From the NCBI GenBank assembly GCA_028023455.1, contig JAQFVV010012398.1, forward strand, positions 6,840,682 through 6,904,681: 64,000 nt of DNA, given 5' to 3'. This stretch comes from Epiperipatus broadwayi. Lineage: Eukaryota; Onychophora; Udeonychophora; Euonychophora; Peripatidae. The translations under genes were made by a program, and so were the position numbers. Below, one piece after another: positions 37,450-63,349 of this stretch; position 1 is the stretch's first letter; every line of letters starts with the position of its first letter. The notes beneath the pieces were generated by a model that saw nothing but the letters and a program-made list of their open reading frames with translations, did no database searches and was not told the DNA's origin.

Positions 37450-40400
37450 TATACACAAGCATAAGAAATGGTGGTTATGTGATGTTACTTTTATAATTGG
37501 TATTAAAACCTTATCTAATTAATGAAAAAAAAAAAGGTATTTGCTTCGTATTATACATTTATAAGAATGTTTACAATGTTTGGCCTGTCAGTTGCAGGGA
37601 AAATGCAAGTAATCAAAAGGTATTTGGAAAATTTTCCTATTTAATAAACAAGTACAGGATTAGTTGTAATTAAGCTGATCAAAATTATTATCAGCAAAAA
37701 TACTTTTTTAATTAAAACTAATTCAGATGCCTTTTGTTTAAAAATAGTATAAATACCTAAGTAAATGTAAAAACAGGGTAAAACATAATATTTGATGTAA
37801 ATAATATTTTGTTTAAATCGTCTGAAAGTAATAGTAAGGCGCATGTGGAAGAATAGCAACCTTCCAGTCATTACTAATATTTGATGTAGTAATTTAATAA
37901 TTAAATTTTGAAAACATTCATTTAGGATAGAAAAATTTAATATTGCTTTTATATGTGTGTGTGGGAGTGAAAGCTTTGTATTTAAAAACAGTCAATTTAC
38001 AAAGTTACTAGTGTAAAATGATTAAATGTAATCTGTTTTATTGATTATTAAACCTCGGCTAATACATTTATTTATTGGATCAATTTATTAATAAAATTGG
38101 GAGAATTTTAAAATATAATCAAATATTAGTGTTGGATAATATTCAGATGTTATGAATTAATTATCTACAGAATAATTGTAAATTTTATTTGTAGAATAAT
38201 CTGAATTGAGGTATAATATTAAATTTTAATATTTAACTTTATTTTAAAGTGATGTCTAAAAAATTTTCACTTTTCGAAATCCCCAGTGGTTCCAGTTCAC
38301 CTGCTATAAATTATTATCGTGGCATTGAGACAAATTTTACCTATAAATTGTGAAATAAAAAGATCTCTAGACTATAATGGGTGCTATCATACATCACATG
38401 ATAAAAATCTATAAGTATCACTCCTGTCAATATTAAAGTGGTTGTTACTAAATTACTGTGCATTAAGAACAATGTCCGATTAAATTTTATAATTAGTCAT
38501 CTTGTTCATCGTCTTCAAAATGGAAGAGTAGAGGATCTTACTGGGTCATTTGCCTAGCTGGAAAAATGTTTTCTTCTCATCAGCCTAAATGAATAAATTC
38601 CAACAACAATAAAGGATTATCATCGAAAATTATTTAAAAATAAATCAAATTTACATGAAAGTCAATGGAATTTATAAAATCACTTATGGGTAGTTGCCCC
38701 ATAAAATATATTTTCAGAAATCGTCCATCTCTATTGTTTGAAGTTGAAATAACTTACTTGAAATAATCTTCACTGTATCTAACTATGAATTTAGTGAATA
38801 TTAAAAACTTTGTACAAACTACAGATTAATATTCAACATATATGTGTTTTCATTGAAAGCTAATTAAAATCTTATGGAAGTTTGGTGAAAGTAATTCAAG
38901 TCAATGGATTATTTATTCTCTGCCAGATCTCATAAATTAATATGAGAACCTGAACTATAGCTGGGAATTCAATTTGCTTAATTAATGGATTTAATATATA
39001 TAGATGACAAACACTAACCATTAAGATACTGTTCACTTTGTGTTTTTTAAAGGATTAATTTGTTTTCTTTTGTGCAAAACTACAGTAATAAGATAAAGAC
39101 ATTATAACGAATTAAATTATTTTTTTAAAAAAAAAAATTGTTACAACTATGCAATCTGGAATATGAGTAAAATAATTTTAATCTACTGCAAATCTTTGGA
39201 AAATCATTTTGTTAATATGTGATTCGAATATTAACTTCCTAATGGTTTATTACATCATGCGAATTTATTGTTAAGTGTATCTTATTAGAATTATTACCAG
39301 ACAAATTATGATAATCTTTATATGCTATCTCAAATGTGTGATATGCCTAAATAAAATGCTTTTGACTGTGCATGGAGTTTGGGGATTACCTGTTAAAAGT
39401 GATTTGTTAATGAATTTTATTCTTAAATTATGGAATTATATTTTTATAGTTATTATTGTTTAATTATAATATGAATATAATTCTTGAGAGAATGCTGATG
39501 TATAAGAAAGTATAGGCAACTACCTTATATTATTAGTTAGATTTAAGTATAAATGTAATATCTGTTGTTTAATTTTATATTGAGACAGGTTGCATTAAGT
39601 TAAATTAATTTGTAAACTCTATAAACCTGTTATATTTACCTTATTTTATGTTTTATTTTTCCTTTTTTTCAGCCTCACCTTATTCCATCATTAAATGTCC
39701 TGAATAGATAATTGAATCATCAGGGAATATTATCTTAATTGTACTTAGCAAATATTTTATAAAATTTGATGGTTTATATATCTTGCAGCAAAGCACTCTT
39801 TAATATCAATAATTCTAAACCTTATTTGTTAGTTGAGATTTGCTCTTAACTACTTATTGAAATTTAAATGTATAATAAAAGGTAGACAATGCTGCAAGTC
39901 ATGCCACTAAGAATCGAATAGTTAGATTTTATGAAGTTATATACTTGTATAGTATTAATATGACTACTGAGTAAACTATTTGCTTATTTCTAAAAGGATT
40001 AAGGAACTAGACCGATTTTAGGAGTGATATTGCTAGTGGACTAATTATCACTGTGAGAAAAGATTAAGGACATTGTAAACATTCTTATCCATCTATAATT
40101 AATGGTATGCATTGAATGAAGAATGTAACCCTCCTCCAATAAAATGTTTTGTTTCAGCATTACTTTATTGACGACAATGTTAGATTATTTAAAGAGAACA
40201 GATAATATTTGTAATCATTTTTTTAACTTTTGAGATTATAAATACGGTTATTGTTCACTAATATTTTGTTGGTTTATTTTTATACATAATTGTTATTAAT
40301 AATAAAGTAGTTGTTATATCAACTTTTAAACATTATTGAAATAGAAATGTTCATACTTTCATTTTATTAAATCAATTTTTTGTATTAAATCCATTTGTAA

Positions 40401-40765
40401 AACTTATTATTTTCATCTTTAATTATAATATAACATTCAAAAAGTTATGATAGGATGGAACAAAATTCCTTTGATACCTTGATCATACCTGGAATAAATT
40501 AATTATTTATTATTAATTTTATCTTTCATTAAATAAATAATTTAATCATATTGTAAATAACTCTGAAATTTAGTTGATTTGTCTTAATCTGGACATGAAA
40601 GAATGAACTGCTAGCTATATATGAATAAACACACTCATTTATATTAGAGTAAGCCTATAATCATTATACATTGCAATGTAATTTATGCACATAAAAATTC
40701 ATTAAGATTATTTTGGTAAATCTATAAAGGTACCCTAGAATATTTAATCATTGTAATAATTTTAC
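37450..40765. other. AT-rich stretch, no supported gene
   Basis: The ORFs at 37641-37871 and 39275-39463 have no signal or domain I recognise. A good-looking splice acceptor (CCTTTTTTTCAG at about 39661-39672) is followed by only 13 codons before a stop and has no partner donor that I could support. Confidence 0.4.
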
Positions 40766-41397
40766 ATACCACTATTTTAAATAACCATTTATTTTATATA
40801 GCACTATGTTTATAATTGTAATACATTAAATATCAGCCTTTTCAAGCTATCGTGCATGCGCTTTTTACGAGTGTTAATAATAAATGCTTTCATTCCCAAC
40901 ATGAGATATAGTATTTATGAAAGAACAAAATGAATCCTCTTGTTCTTTCCAACCCAAATGCTTATATATGGGCAAATCTTAAGTACTGGAAATGAAAGCG
41001 TGAGGATAAACCACTCACTTTAAATTACAATTAACGATATCTGAATGAATGATCTTTAATGTATTACAATTATAAACATAGTGCTATATAAAATAAATGG
41101 TTATTTACATATGTTTAAGTTTCATTTGAGAGTGACGTTTAGTAAATTCCAGATAATTTCGTCAACATCATTCATTCAGATATCGTGAACAGTATCCTCA
41201 TGCTTTCATTTCCAGTACTTAAGATTTGCCCATATATAAGCATTTGGGTTGGAAAGAACAAGTGAATTCATTTTGTTCTTTCATAAATACTATATCTCAT
41301 GTTGGGAATGAAAGTATTCATTTATTATTAACACTCGTAAAAAGCGCATGCACAATAGCTTGAAAAGGCTGATCTTTAATGTAATACCACTATTTTA
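40766..41397. mobile_element. Foldback element 2 with 14-bp target duplication
   Basis: A 604-bp palindromic element (40780-41383) is flanked by the perfect 14-mer ataccactatttta at 40766-40779 and 41384-41397. It is homologous to the element at 13124-13903: shared TTATTTTATATAGC(A/G) terminal block, AGTATTTATG(A/C)A(A/G)GAA, CTTATATATG(G/A)GCAAATCT and AGTACTGG. The left half is itself flanked by inverted copies of the TATATAGCAC block, giving nested symmetry. No coding content. Confidence 0.85.
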
Positions 41398-41454
41398 CTA
41401 ACTGAAATAAAGGCTTATTACATACCTGTATCAATATATGTAATACATAGGATA

Positions 41455-41565
41455 TATGAACACAGACTTTCACATGATCCACCACTCTCCACTCTATCTC
41501 ATAACACTAATACACATGAACACATATATGTTGAAAAGATAAATAAACAATTATTAATTCATATT
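41455..41565. repeat. Single arm of palindrome family C
   Basis: GAACACAGACTTTC, ATACACATGAACACA and TGTTGAAAAGATAAATAA blocks match the arms at 50342, 59280 and 62800. Only one arm is present here. Confidence 0.6.
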
Positions 41566-42078
41566 ATTAGAGGGATAAAACAAGTAAACATTCATTTCAC
41601 TTTACTTTCCATAAAGGCATATCCAATCTCAAACACATTCCACACAAATGCATTTATCTCAACCTAGAGTCGTGTGCTCCTGCCCGATTGCAACCTGAGC
41701 TTTGGTGTACAATAGGTATATATGTGTGCATTACTTAAGTAAATTATAACTAATGTTAAAAATACAAAACTTAAAAATTTAAATATTGATTTTGTGTAAA
41801 CATTTGAAATTTTTAAACATTTGGTATTTAGACATGCTTATTACAAAATTGTATTGTTTCTTCTCAGGTGCATCATAAAGAAAGTTAACTAATAAGATAT
41901 AGTGTGACTGATAATAAAACAAACATGACACCATTTATAGCTATCTAATGAAAATCTTAAAACAAATTACTTATATCTTTAACATAATTGATTAACTAGA
42001 TAATGAAGTTAAGACATCTATAAATGAATGCAATAAAACGTGAATTAATTATGAAAGTCTTTTTTTTAATTAGATGAT

Positions 42079-42084
42079 TTTATT
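42079..42084 (-). terminator. Likely polyadenylation signal of the Gly/Tyr-rich gene
   Basis: AATAAA on the minus strand, about 190 bases downstream of the stop codon at 42270. It is the first good hexamer I found after the stop, so the 3' UTR would be roughly 200 bases. Confidence 0.4.
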
Positions 42085-42269
42085 TCTCTGAGTTCTTTTT
42101 TACAAATGAATTTTTACATTTTCTATTGAAAAAATTTATGGATGTTAATATATTTACACAAAGTCGATCATTTCTTTGAATTATAATAGTAATGTTTCTT
42201 ATAAAATATATCAGAGTTCATGAAAGGATGTCCGCGAAATCTGTCCAATGAAGGAATAGGTATTTTGTA

Positions 42270-55177
<12,908 letters not shown>

Positions 55178-55205
<28 letters not shown>

Positions 55206-55236
55206 TTTCTTTTTTCTTCAAGTGAAAGATTTTTGT
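55178..55236 (-). other. Exon with start codon of the Gly/Tyr-rich gene
   Basis: The ATG is at 55205-55203; 28 coding bases end before GTAAGATT (donor at 55177-55173). Upstream on the minus strand ATTTTTTTAG ends at 55237, giving a likely acceptor and a 31-base 5' UTR part in this exon. The context AAGAAAATGAAA is a fair animal start context, and no other in-frame ATG precedes it within the exon. Confidence 0.8.
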
Positions 55237-55368
55237 CTAAAAAAATAAATTGATTAAATTAAAAAAATATATAAAAGATAATATTCAAAAATAAATCATA
55301 TTACATTGATGTGTATAGATTGCATGTAAAGAAATAACTTTTTTTTTTATCACTTTTCAAGTAAATAC

Positions 55369-55412
55369 CAAGTGTAGTAGTATACACAGATTGATACTTA
55401 TACTGAACAAAC
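55369..55412 (-). other. Possible 5' UTR exon of the Gly/Tyr-rich gene
   Basis: A donor-like CACTTG|GTATTT on the minus strand (boundary at 55369/55368) would pair with the acceptor at 55237, leaving a 132-bp intron. The upstream limit is a guess based on the TATA-like box at 55441-55450 and a TCAGTA initiator-like sequence at 55401-55406. Confidence 0.35.
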
Positions 55413-55440
55413 TAAGGCACGCTCACACATAACTAGTTGT

Positions 55441-55450
55441 TTATATATAA
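55441..55450 (-). promoter_or_regulatory. TATA-like box of the Gly/Tyr-rich gene
   Basis: TTATATATAA lies 236 bases upstream of the ATG and about 40 bases upstream of a TCAGTA initiator-like element. In such AT-rich DNA this is weak evidence. Confidence 0.3.
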
Positions 55451-55459
55451 ATTACATCA

Positions 55460-56235
55460 CTACATCACTGATGCTTAAATAAACCAATATAATAAAAAGA
55501 ATTTGTTATCAAAACAACATAACAATTAGACAGTAAATCCCATTTACTGCCTAATTGTGGTGTGACCTCTTGACAATAGATTGCAAATATATTAGTTTAA
55601 TAGCTATTAAATTTATATAATTATGCATGTTGTATTGGTTAATGTATTGGATAGTTAGAAGCCCAAAGCCAGGTAATCATTTTGAAAGTATCTAAGTAGT
55701 TTTTAAATATTTAGCTATAGAATTGATAATATTTGGATCAATAAATATATTTTATAAGATAAAAGAATCAAACTGTAACAAAACACTATCAATCACAATA
55801 AAGCATTAGTCCTCATTTAATAATCTGTTTCTTTTACATCTCAATTCATCTTTTAGAGATAATTAATTTACAAAAATATGAACAAAAGCTATATAATTAT
55901 AATAAATGATTGCTTAAAAAATAAAGTAAAGTAAGAAAATATTATTGGTTTTGGGGAAATGATAATGGAGTGGACTCAGAGAGAAAAAAACTCAACATAG
56001 TGGCAAATTAAAAAAACCAAGAGTATAAGGATTATATCTGAATTCTATCACTTTTTGTTTTCAAATCTTTTAAATAATAAATTATTCAGTTATATTCTAA
56101 TGGAATGTGCAGCAACTTGTCACTAGAATTTATGAATATTAGATAACTTTCCCAAGAAATTATGTAATTATTATATTTATATATAATCCTTTTAAACAGT
56201 TATTCTTTCTTTTCTTTATTTCTGCTATCTTCATG
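55460..56235. other. Intergenic AT-rich DNA upstream of the gene
   Basis: No ORF, RNA or repeat boundary was recognised. Confidence 0.4.
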
Positions 56236-56238
56236 TAA

Positions 56239-56466
56239 AATATTGCAATTCAAATAATTCTTCTTACACTTTTTTCAGCAAAAACTTTTTATTATTATTA
56301 TTACAGTTTCGACTATACCTTGCAGTCTTTATCAGGTCTTATTCTCTTTTTCTACTTCTCTCCAATTTCCATTTTCTATTGGTAATAAAAATAATAATAA
56401 TAATAATAATAATAAAAAGTTTTTGCTGAAAAAAGTGTAAAAAGAATTATTTGAATTGCAATATTT
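56239..56466. mobile_element. Short foldback element with hammerhead-like core
   Basis: Arms of about 65-75 bp (blocks TATTGCAATTCAAATAATTC, CACTTTTTTCAGCAAAAACT and the complement) surround a loop with one core on the minus strand at 56303-56335: CTGATAA, AGACT..AGTC hairpin, GAAACTGTAA. An AAT/ATT microsatellite occupies the inner edges. Confidence 0.65.
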
Positions 56467-56469
56467 TAA

Positions 56470-58820
56470 TTATTATATTCATAATAACTTATGTCTTGGT
56501 GCAGTGATAGTTTAGTGGAGTTCAAAGACTATGAATCACAGCATTGTTGTGTCACATTTAGTGCTCAAACATATTATAATCTATGAAGAAATAGATCATT
56601 AAATTATTATTATTGTTATTTATAGTATAATCAATGTTAATGCTATTGTTAGAATTTGTAAATTTGCTCTTTATAACTAGAATCTGAAAATTTTATTGTA
56701 AAAAGTCCATTTATGTGGAAAAAAAAAAGTAAAGTGTAATAATATTAAATTATGTTAACTTGTGGTATCTATAACAATTTTATTATTTTTAAAGAAACTA
56801 TTTTTAATGAAAAATCAACTAATCTCTTAATATTGGGCTAATACATAAAGACTCTATTAACAAATTACTACTAAATTATACTCAAACTTTAATATCAAAT
56901 TACACATTACTATTTAAATATAAATTACATTGTTTTTTAGTAGAGTATCATCTTAGTTTTAGGCTATTAATATTGTTGATTATGACAGTAATACATATTC
57001 ATGGAGAATAGATAATTTTTTTTAATCACAGAGATTTGCTTAAAAACATTGAAAATATTGATGGCAAAAGAGAAGTTTACATGACTGAATATTATTATAT
57101 ATTTACATGGTTTAAACACTTATTTACATATTCAAATATTTATTTCAGTGAAAGTTTATAGATAAAATAATTTTGATAATGGTGACTGCCATGTTTATTC
57201 ATATTAAGCTAATACAAAGGAGGTTTTAGTTAAAACAACATTATTAAACAAACAATGGTTAGATTTTAGTATCAAAATTAACATTGTGATGATATTTAAT
57301 TTGATGTGTCAACTGATTTCTAAATTGCTAATATTATCACTTATGACAGAACTATATATCAAGCAGAGTTTAGTTGATTTTTTCTTCAAAGGAAGCGATT
57401 TAAAAAAAATCATAAAATTTTTAAGATGAAATAACATAAATAAATGCTATCATTATTACATATCTAAATTTGGGAAATTTAATGAAAATACTTTGTGTAG
57501 TTTTGAAAGGAATTTTTTGGTTCATAGCTTAACGGAAAATGGTTTGCATATTAAGGCGTGCTTATTTCATCTTTTTATATATAAAATGATTTTTCAGGTA
57601 TTATTCCATATCATCTTTTCTAGTTTTATTTAAATTACGTTATTCTATTTTTGAATTAATTATCATCTTTCTTAAAATCATTTATTCTTTTTGCTTTTAT
57701 CTTTCATTAAGTTTCTAGCTCTAAAAGTACCATAATTTATATATTGTATATTTTTTCACTTTTTTTTTCTAAATATAAAATCGATGTTTACTCAATTATT
57801 AATTTTTTTTTAGTTTTTTTCAATTTTTTTTCTTTTCAAAACCATATTATAAATGACCGATAGTTTTTTATCAATAGACTTTTTGTATTCTTATTAAAAG
57901 TTTAGATTATATTCATATTGATTTTCTTTTGCTGAAAATTTAACAAATATAAATTATATGATTTCAATAATCTATAAACAAAAAAAAAATGTTTCTGTGT
58001 CAAAATATGTTGCATTTATCTGAATCTAATTATCAAAAATGTAATATTAATCAATTTCTAAAAGCTTACAAACAATAATAAAATCCATATGGCGTATTAT
58101 TATTACAAGAGTAATAAATTTAAATTGTTACAAACACATATATGCAAATGCTTCTGTAAAGTATTAAAAGAGAAGAAAATCCGATCCCTAATTTGTATGA
58201 GAGTGGTACGATAAAAAAATATCAAGTTATCAAAAAAAGCCTGAATTTTCGGAAATTTGATACTTCTAGATCTCTTGATAAGCGAAGATTGTTAGCGAAA
58301 TGCATGCGTGTTAAGAGAGGGGGGATCTGACTTTCTGCTCTGATGAAAAAAAAAAACACTTGGAAAAAAACATCCTTTGTATGTACACACACATATATAT
58401 ATATGATTTCTAGTTTTGATTAATTAAGTAAATGCCGTTAATACACTTTCAGAAACATTTCTTGTTTGCTATGAAAATCAAAATGACATTAAGCAGTACC
58501 GGGTATAACAACTAATGAAGAGAGCGTTCATTTAATTAGTCAAAACTTAAAATTAGTATAATATTAGAAAACTCTCTATTTAAATATATTACGCACCTAT
58601 AACACAAGCTTACTTACATATTATTAGAAAAAAACCTGAATTTTAAAACAAAAACAAAACATGCTCATGCCTAAGATTTGACCAGAGCTTAAAAATATTT
58701 CCAGTTAGCAGAATTTTTTAATTTTCAGATCAGTGGATTTATTACTATCTTAGTTAGCCATACATATATTTCATATATAGCTGTTATCTACTTCTTCCTT
58801 CCTCAATATTTTGCTTTTTT
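56470..58820. other. Intergenic AT-rich DNA, nothing recognised
   Basis: A weak box A-like string (GATAGTTTAGTGG near 56505) does not fold as a tRNA. No gene was supported. Confidence 0.4.
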
Positions 58821-58828
58821 CATATTTC

Positions 58829-58986
58829 AATATAAACTTCATTAATACTCCTTTAAAAAAAATGGAGAAAATATGGAGGAAGTGTAAAAATTTTAAGATC
58901 TGAAGAGGACTGCTAGGACAGTGAAAACTGTTATAAATAAAAAAATATTTGCTTAAAGTGTTAAAGGAGTATTAATGAAGTTTATA
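58829..58986. mobile_element. Small inverted-repeat element with hammerhead-like core
   Basis: Perfect-looking 24-bp inverted ends (58830-58854 and 58963-58986, TATAAACTTCATTAATACTC and complement) flank a core CTGAAGA, GGACTG/CAGT hairpin, GAAAACTGTTA at 58900-58931 on the plus strand. CTGANGA is the hammerhead consensus. Confidence 0.6.
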
Positions 58987-59016
58987 TTCCATACATTTAT
59001 TTTTAGTAAAAGAGTA

Positions 59017-59890
59017 TCTAATAGGGTACTGTGGTATTAGAGTTGTGACATGAAGAATTATAATCGTTTAATCATTAAATTAATTAGGTTATTAAATCAA
59101 AATATATTTTAAAATCTACATTAAAAAAAAACAATTTAACAAAAAAAAATACAAAAAGCATTAATGTGAAAAATAGTTAAAATGCGTGTTTAAATAAAAT
59201 TCAGTGCATGTGTGCCTATTCTGCATAATCTATTTTAATACATTGTACAGACTTACACCTGCATTCATATATATGTAATATATGCAGGATTCGAACCCAA
59301 ATTTCCACACGACCTACAACTTTCAGTGCCATCATATATTTCTGACTCACCTGATCACACACATGTTGAAAAGATAAATAATCACTAATATACATATTTC
59401 GTGGTAAATCAGCACTCATTAAAGTATGAAGATTGGTTATCTTAATATAAAGCTGAGTACTAATTGTATATATGTGTGGAGATGGTAATCTGAACCAACT
59501 GATGAGTGTTGGTTTAGCACGAAATACGTATATTGATGATTATTTATCTTTTCAACGTGTGTGATCAGGTGAGTCAGCAATATAAGATGGCACTAAGAAT
59601 TATAGGTCGCATGAAAGTCTGAGTTCGAATCTAATGCAGGTGTAAACCTGTACAATGTATTAAAATAGATTATACAGAATATGCACGTGCAAACACACAC
59701 TCAATTTGACTTAAACACGCATTTTAACTATTCTTCACATTAATGCTTTTCGTATTTTTTTTTGTTAAATTGTTTTTTTTTTAAATGTTAATTTTAAAAT
59801 ATGTTTTTGATTTAATAACCTAATTAATTTAATGATTAAACGATTATAATTCTTCATGTCGCAGCTCTAATACCACAGTACCTCTAATAG
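59017..59890. mobile_element. 858-bp foldback element with 8-bp target duplication
   Basis: tctaatag occurs at 59017-59024 and 59883-59890, bracketing 59025-59882. Arms of about 420 bp start GGTACTGTGGTATTAGAG and its complement. The inner half contains family C sequence, including a box B-like GGTTCGAATCC (minus, about 59285-59296) and its arm partner GAGTTCGAATC (plus, about 59622). An 8-bp duplication fits hAT-like or related DNA transposons, but the tip sequence is not a clear hAT tip. The ORF 59216-59419 is not a gene. Confidence 0.75.
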
Positions 59891-59899
59891 TTCTCAGCT

Positions 59900-62790
59900 A
59901 AAGAGTAAAATAAAACCAAACTGCTAAAACCTTTACAAATAGACATTAGCCAAGATTATATTCTCTTCTTCGTCACTAGACACTCAAATATATATATATG
60001 TACATATATATATTCTTTATTCTGAAACAAGTTATTTAATGATATGTGAACGAATTGTATAACTCTGGTTTATAACCATACGGTAAAAAACTGATCAAAG
60101 TTAATATTGCTGGAAATTACATTATACTTGTATTTCAATATTATATATATATTGATTTAAGTTTTTTTTTCTATTTATCTTTTTTCTAACAGAAATATAT
60201 CCTCTAAATTTTACTATTTTTTATAGGCAGTATTTTAAAACAAGCTTATTAATTAATGAATCTGTTATAAATGAAAACCTTCTATATGAGTTAAATCATA
60301 CTAGAATTAATCCAAATATCTTTTACTCTTAGTATATTTTTCTAAGATCTCGAATCAGCCCCTCACTTTGCTAAATTGCATAGCAGGTACTAACAGCAAT
60401 CAAATAAGCTTAACAATCAATGATTTAACATTTTGTAATATATATTTTTACTATATGAAAGCTAATTACACCGTTTTGTTTATATTTATAATAGATAAAT
60501 ATATCGAATATGTTGTGGCGATATTTTAATATCTAGCTCAGTACTATCTTTTATATTTCTCCCTCCTCCCGCCAAATATAAATTTAATTATAATTACGGT
60601 AATCTTTCAAATATCGACTTCAAATGAGTAATTTTAATGTGTATTCCTAAGTTTAGATTTAGCAAACCAAAGTTCACAAATATTAAAGATTTTTTTTTTT
60701 CTACTAATCATTCACACTGCTTATTGTCAAAAAAAATTTTTATGATTAGAAGACTATTTCTTAGAAGTCAATTAATTAATATAGATATATATTTTAAAAT
60801 TTTGTTATTTATACTCGCTAGTAATATTTTTACTAGAAAACTCAAGTTTATTGTATATATGTGAACATAAACTTTCTCTATTATACGCGCACACACATAT
60901 ACAAAATACATGCGCACACACATATACAAAAGTAAAACGTATATAATATTCTAAGTATAATAATGTAATGCAGAGTGCGCACCAATAGCTCAAACAAGCT
61001 CTTAATTGATTATTATATTGTAAATATGTAGACAGTTAAAGTAATTAGCAATTGCAAAGTAGAGTATATTTATCTAATCTGATTTTCGATTTTGACTGCA
61101 CTCAACATTATTCTTATATATATATTTAAATATATGTATATAATTACATATATATATATCATTTCCCCCAATGTAAATTTTTTTGATTTATATATGTTTC
61201 TTTAGAATAACTATTAATTGTTATACGCATACACACATATATGTATATCTTAATATATATATATAATAACTAGCAATTTTAATTTGAGAGCTCTCTAATA
61301 AACAGATTGGATTCATTAGGCAATAAAATAAGTACTCCGATAAAATGATAAGTGTAGGTACTTCATGATTGTCTGTGGTTGTCTCCCATAGTTTGCTATT
61401 AATTTAACTGTAGAACTATATCATAAACTTTAATAATTAATTTATATCATTAAGACACAGAGAGAAATTTACATAAAATGAAAAATAATACAGAACAAAT
61501 TTTATTACCTGAACGAAGGACTCTCTAAATGGCTGAATAACTATAAGCGAAAAAGAAGGATTTTTATATAGTATCAGAAGTGTTAAAAAAGTGAAAGAAC
61601 TTGATTTTGAAATGCCCTCAGGAGCGATGAGATAACTTTTCAATTCTAATCAAGGATAAAAATTAGCTCTTTTTTTTCCTTGCAATTTAAGTCAAAATTT
61701 CCTGCTCTAATTAAACTAAGCAAAAAACAAAAATTACCACTAGTAAGTAAATATAATAAAATGTTCCAATTTATAATTTTAAATGTATATACTGTACTGA
61801 GACAACTTTTATTTTAATAATATTTTTAACTTTTAGATTAAGCTATTGTATTATTCTGACATTATTCATCACAATAAACTTTAATATTCATTTAATAATA
61901 ATGTGAAGGGCATTTAATAATAAAATAAGATTAATTTATTAGCATAATCATTATTATTGTTATTATTATTATCAACATCATTATCCATTGCTATCATAAC
62001 CAGTAGCATCTCACCCAGTATTATTAATAATTCTTTTTTTTTTTTTCAATTTTTATTTTTAAAGATAATTGTTATAAAGAATTCCATAAAGCAAAAATAA
62101 ACAATAAATAAATAAATCAATTAAAAGCAAGCAAAAAATATCATAATTAATATTTAGTAATAATATGTGCATTTGGAAAGATGAATATATGAAATAGAAA
62201 AAGCAAATAATTATTGAAACCACATTTGCAGTCAAAAGTGAAAGAAAACTGATCTTAATAGAAAGCTCGTAAAATTGTAAATGGGTATAAAACGGCTATA
62301 AAAGTAATGATATAAATTAATAAATAAGATGTATGTCAAATGCATTATTAAAATCTGGACTAAGATTTTTATTATTATTATTTCTAGTTTAAAAATAATT
62401 AGCAATAACCAGTAATGTATTAATCTAAAAGTGGATAGTGTCAAAGATATGAAGGCAGAAAGTTGAAAACTTGATAACCAAACCAATTATTGGATTAAAG
62501 TGAATTTAGTAATTTTTTTTTTTTTAAAAAGAAATATTTATAATAGTGAGATACTCCATGAAAATTGAAGAATAAAAGAAAAACTATATGCACAGCAAAC
62601 TAATAATTATTGAAAAGTTTTGCAGACTGATAAACAAAAGTCACTAATTCAAATATAGACTTATAGACTCTTTCTATTATCAAGTCAAAAGTATTTCATT
62701 CATGTAGTTCTGCTTTAAGTATCTAAAATATTTTATTCTAATATAATTTAAAACAAACGTACATTTTTATATAAAAAAATCTATCTTTTA
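59900..62790. other. Intergenic AT-rich DNA, nothing recognised apart from TA runs
   Basis: Short TA/CA tracts occur near 59990, 60890 and 61110-61265. The ORFs at 60637-60864, 60805-60993, 61437-61643 and 62232-62486 show no recognisable family. The 48-bp block shared with 54771 lies at 60963-61010. Confidence 0.4.
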
Positions 62791-62796
62791 TAATAT

Positions 62797-63189
62797 AAAT
62801 ATAGATTTGACCTCAGACTTTCAAGCAACCTTCAACTATCCACACTATCTCAGACTACTGATACACATGACCACACACATATAGAAAAGATAAATAATCA
62901 TCAATATACATATTTTGTGCTAAACCAGCACTCATCAGTTGGTCCAGATTATCATCTCCCACACAACATATAATCAGTGCTCAGTTTATATTAAGATAGC
63001 AAATCTTTATACTTTAATGGACAGGCTTTAATCTACTCCAACCTTCAACTCTTCAGTCATCCATACTATTAAAAATCTGATGATAGAATACCCAAATTTT
63101 ATACTGATGCCAATATTGTTGTTATGCTCATGTTGATCTCAAGTCACTCTGACCCCTCATGACCAACTGATGAGGGCTGGTTCAGCATG

Positions 63190-63236
<47 letters not shown>

Positions 63237-63345
63237 TGATTATTTATCTTTTCTACATGTGTGTTGTCATGTGTATCAGTAGTATAAGATAGTGTGGATA
63301 GTTGAAGGTTGCTTGAAAGTCTGAGTTTAAATCCCCTATATTTAC
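62797..63345. mobile_element. Palindrome family C, copy near right end
   Basis: Outer arms (62800-62900 and 63240-63345) share CTTTCAAGCAACCTTCAACT, CACATGACCACACACAT and AAAAGATAAATAATCA with complements. An AT run fills 63192-63232. The ORF 63182-63466 is an artefact of crossing the repeat. No target duplication was identified. Confidence 0.6.
63192..63232. repeat. AT dinucleotide run inside palindrome
   Basis: About 20 AT units, placed between the AGCATGAA and TTGGTGATTATTT blocks of family C. Confidence 0.9.
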
Positions 63346-63349
63346 AAAT

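Noticed and set aside
39660-39712. Possible terminal exon after CCTTTTTTTCAG
   Set aside because: Only 13 codons before a stop and no supported upstream exon.
56490-56560. tRNA-like sequence with box A-like GATAGTTTAGTGG
   Set aside because: No acceptor or T-arm pairing and no box B in place.
62232-62486. 84-residue hydrophobic minus ORF
   Set aside because: Ile/Leu/Phe/Tyr content is what AT-rich noncoding DNA gives; no recognised family or splice context.
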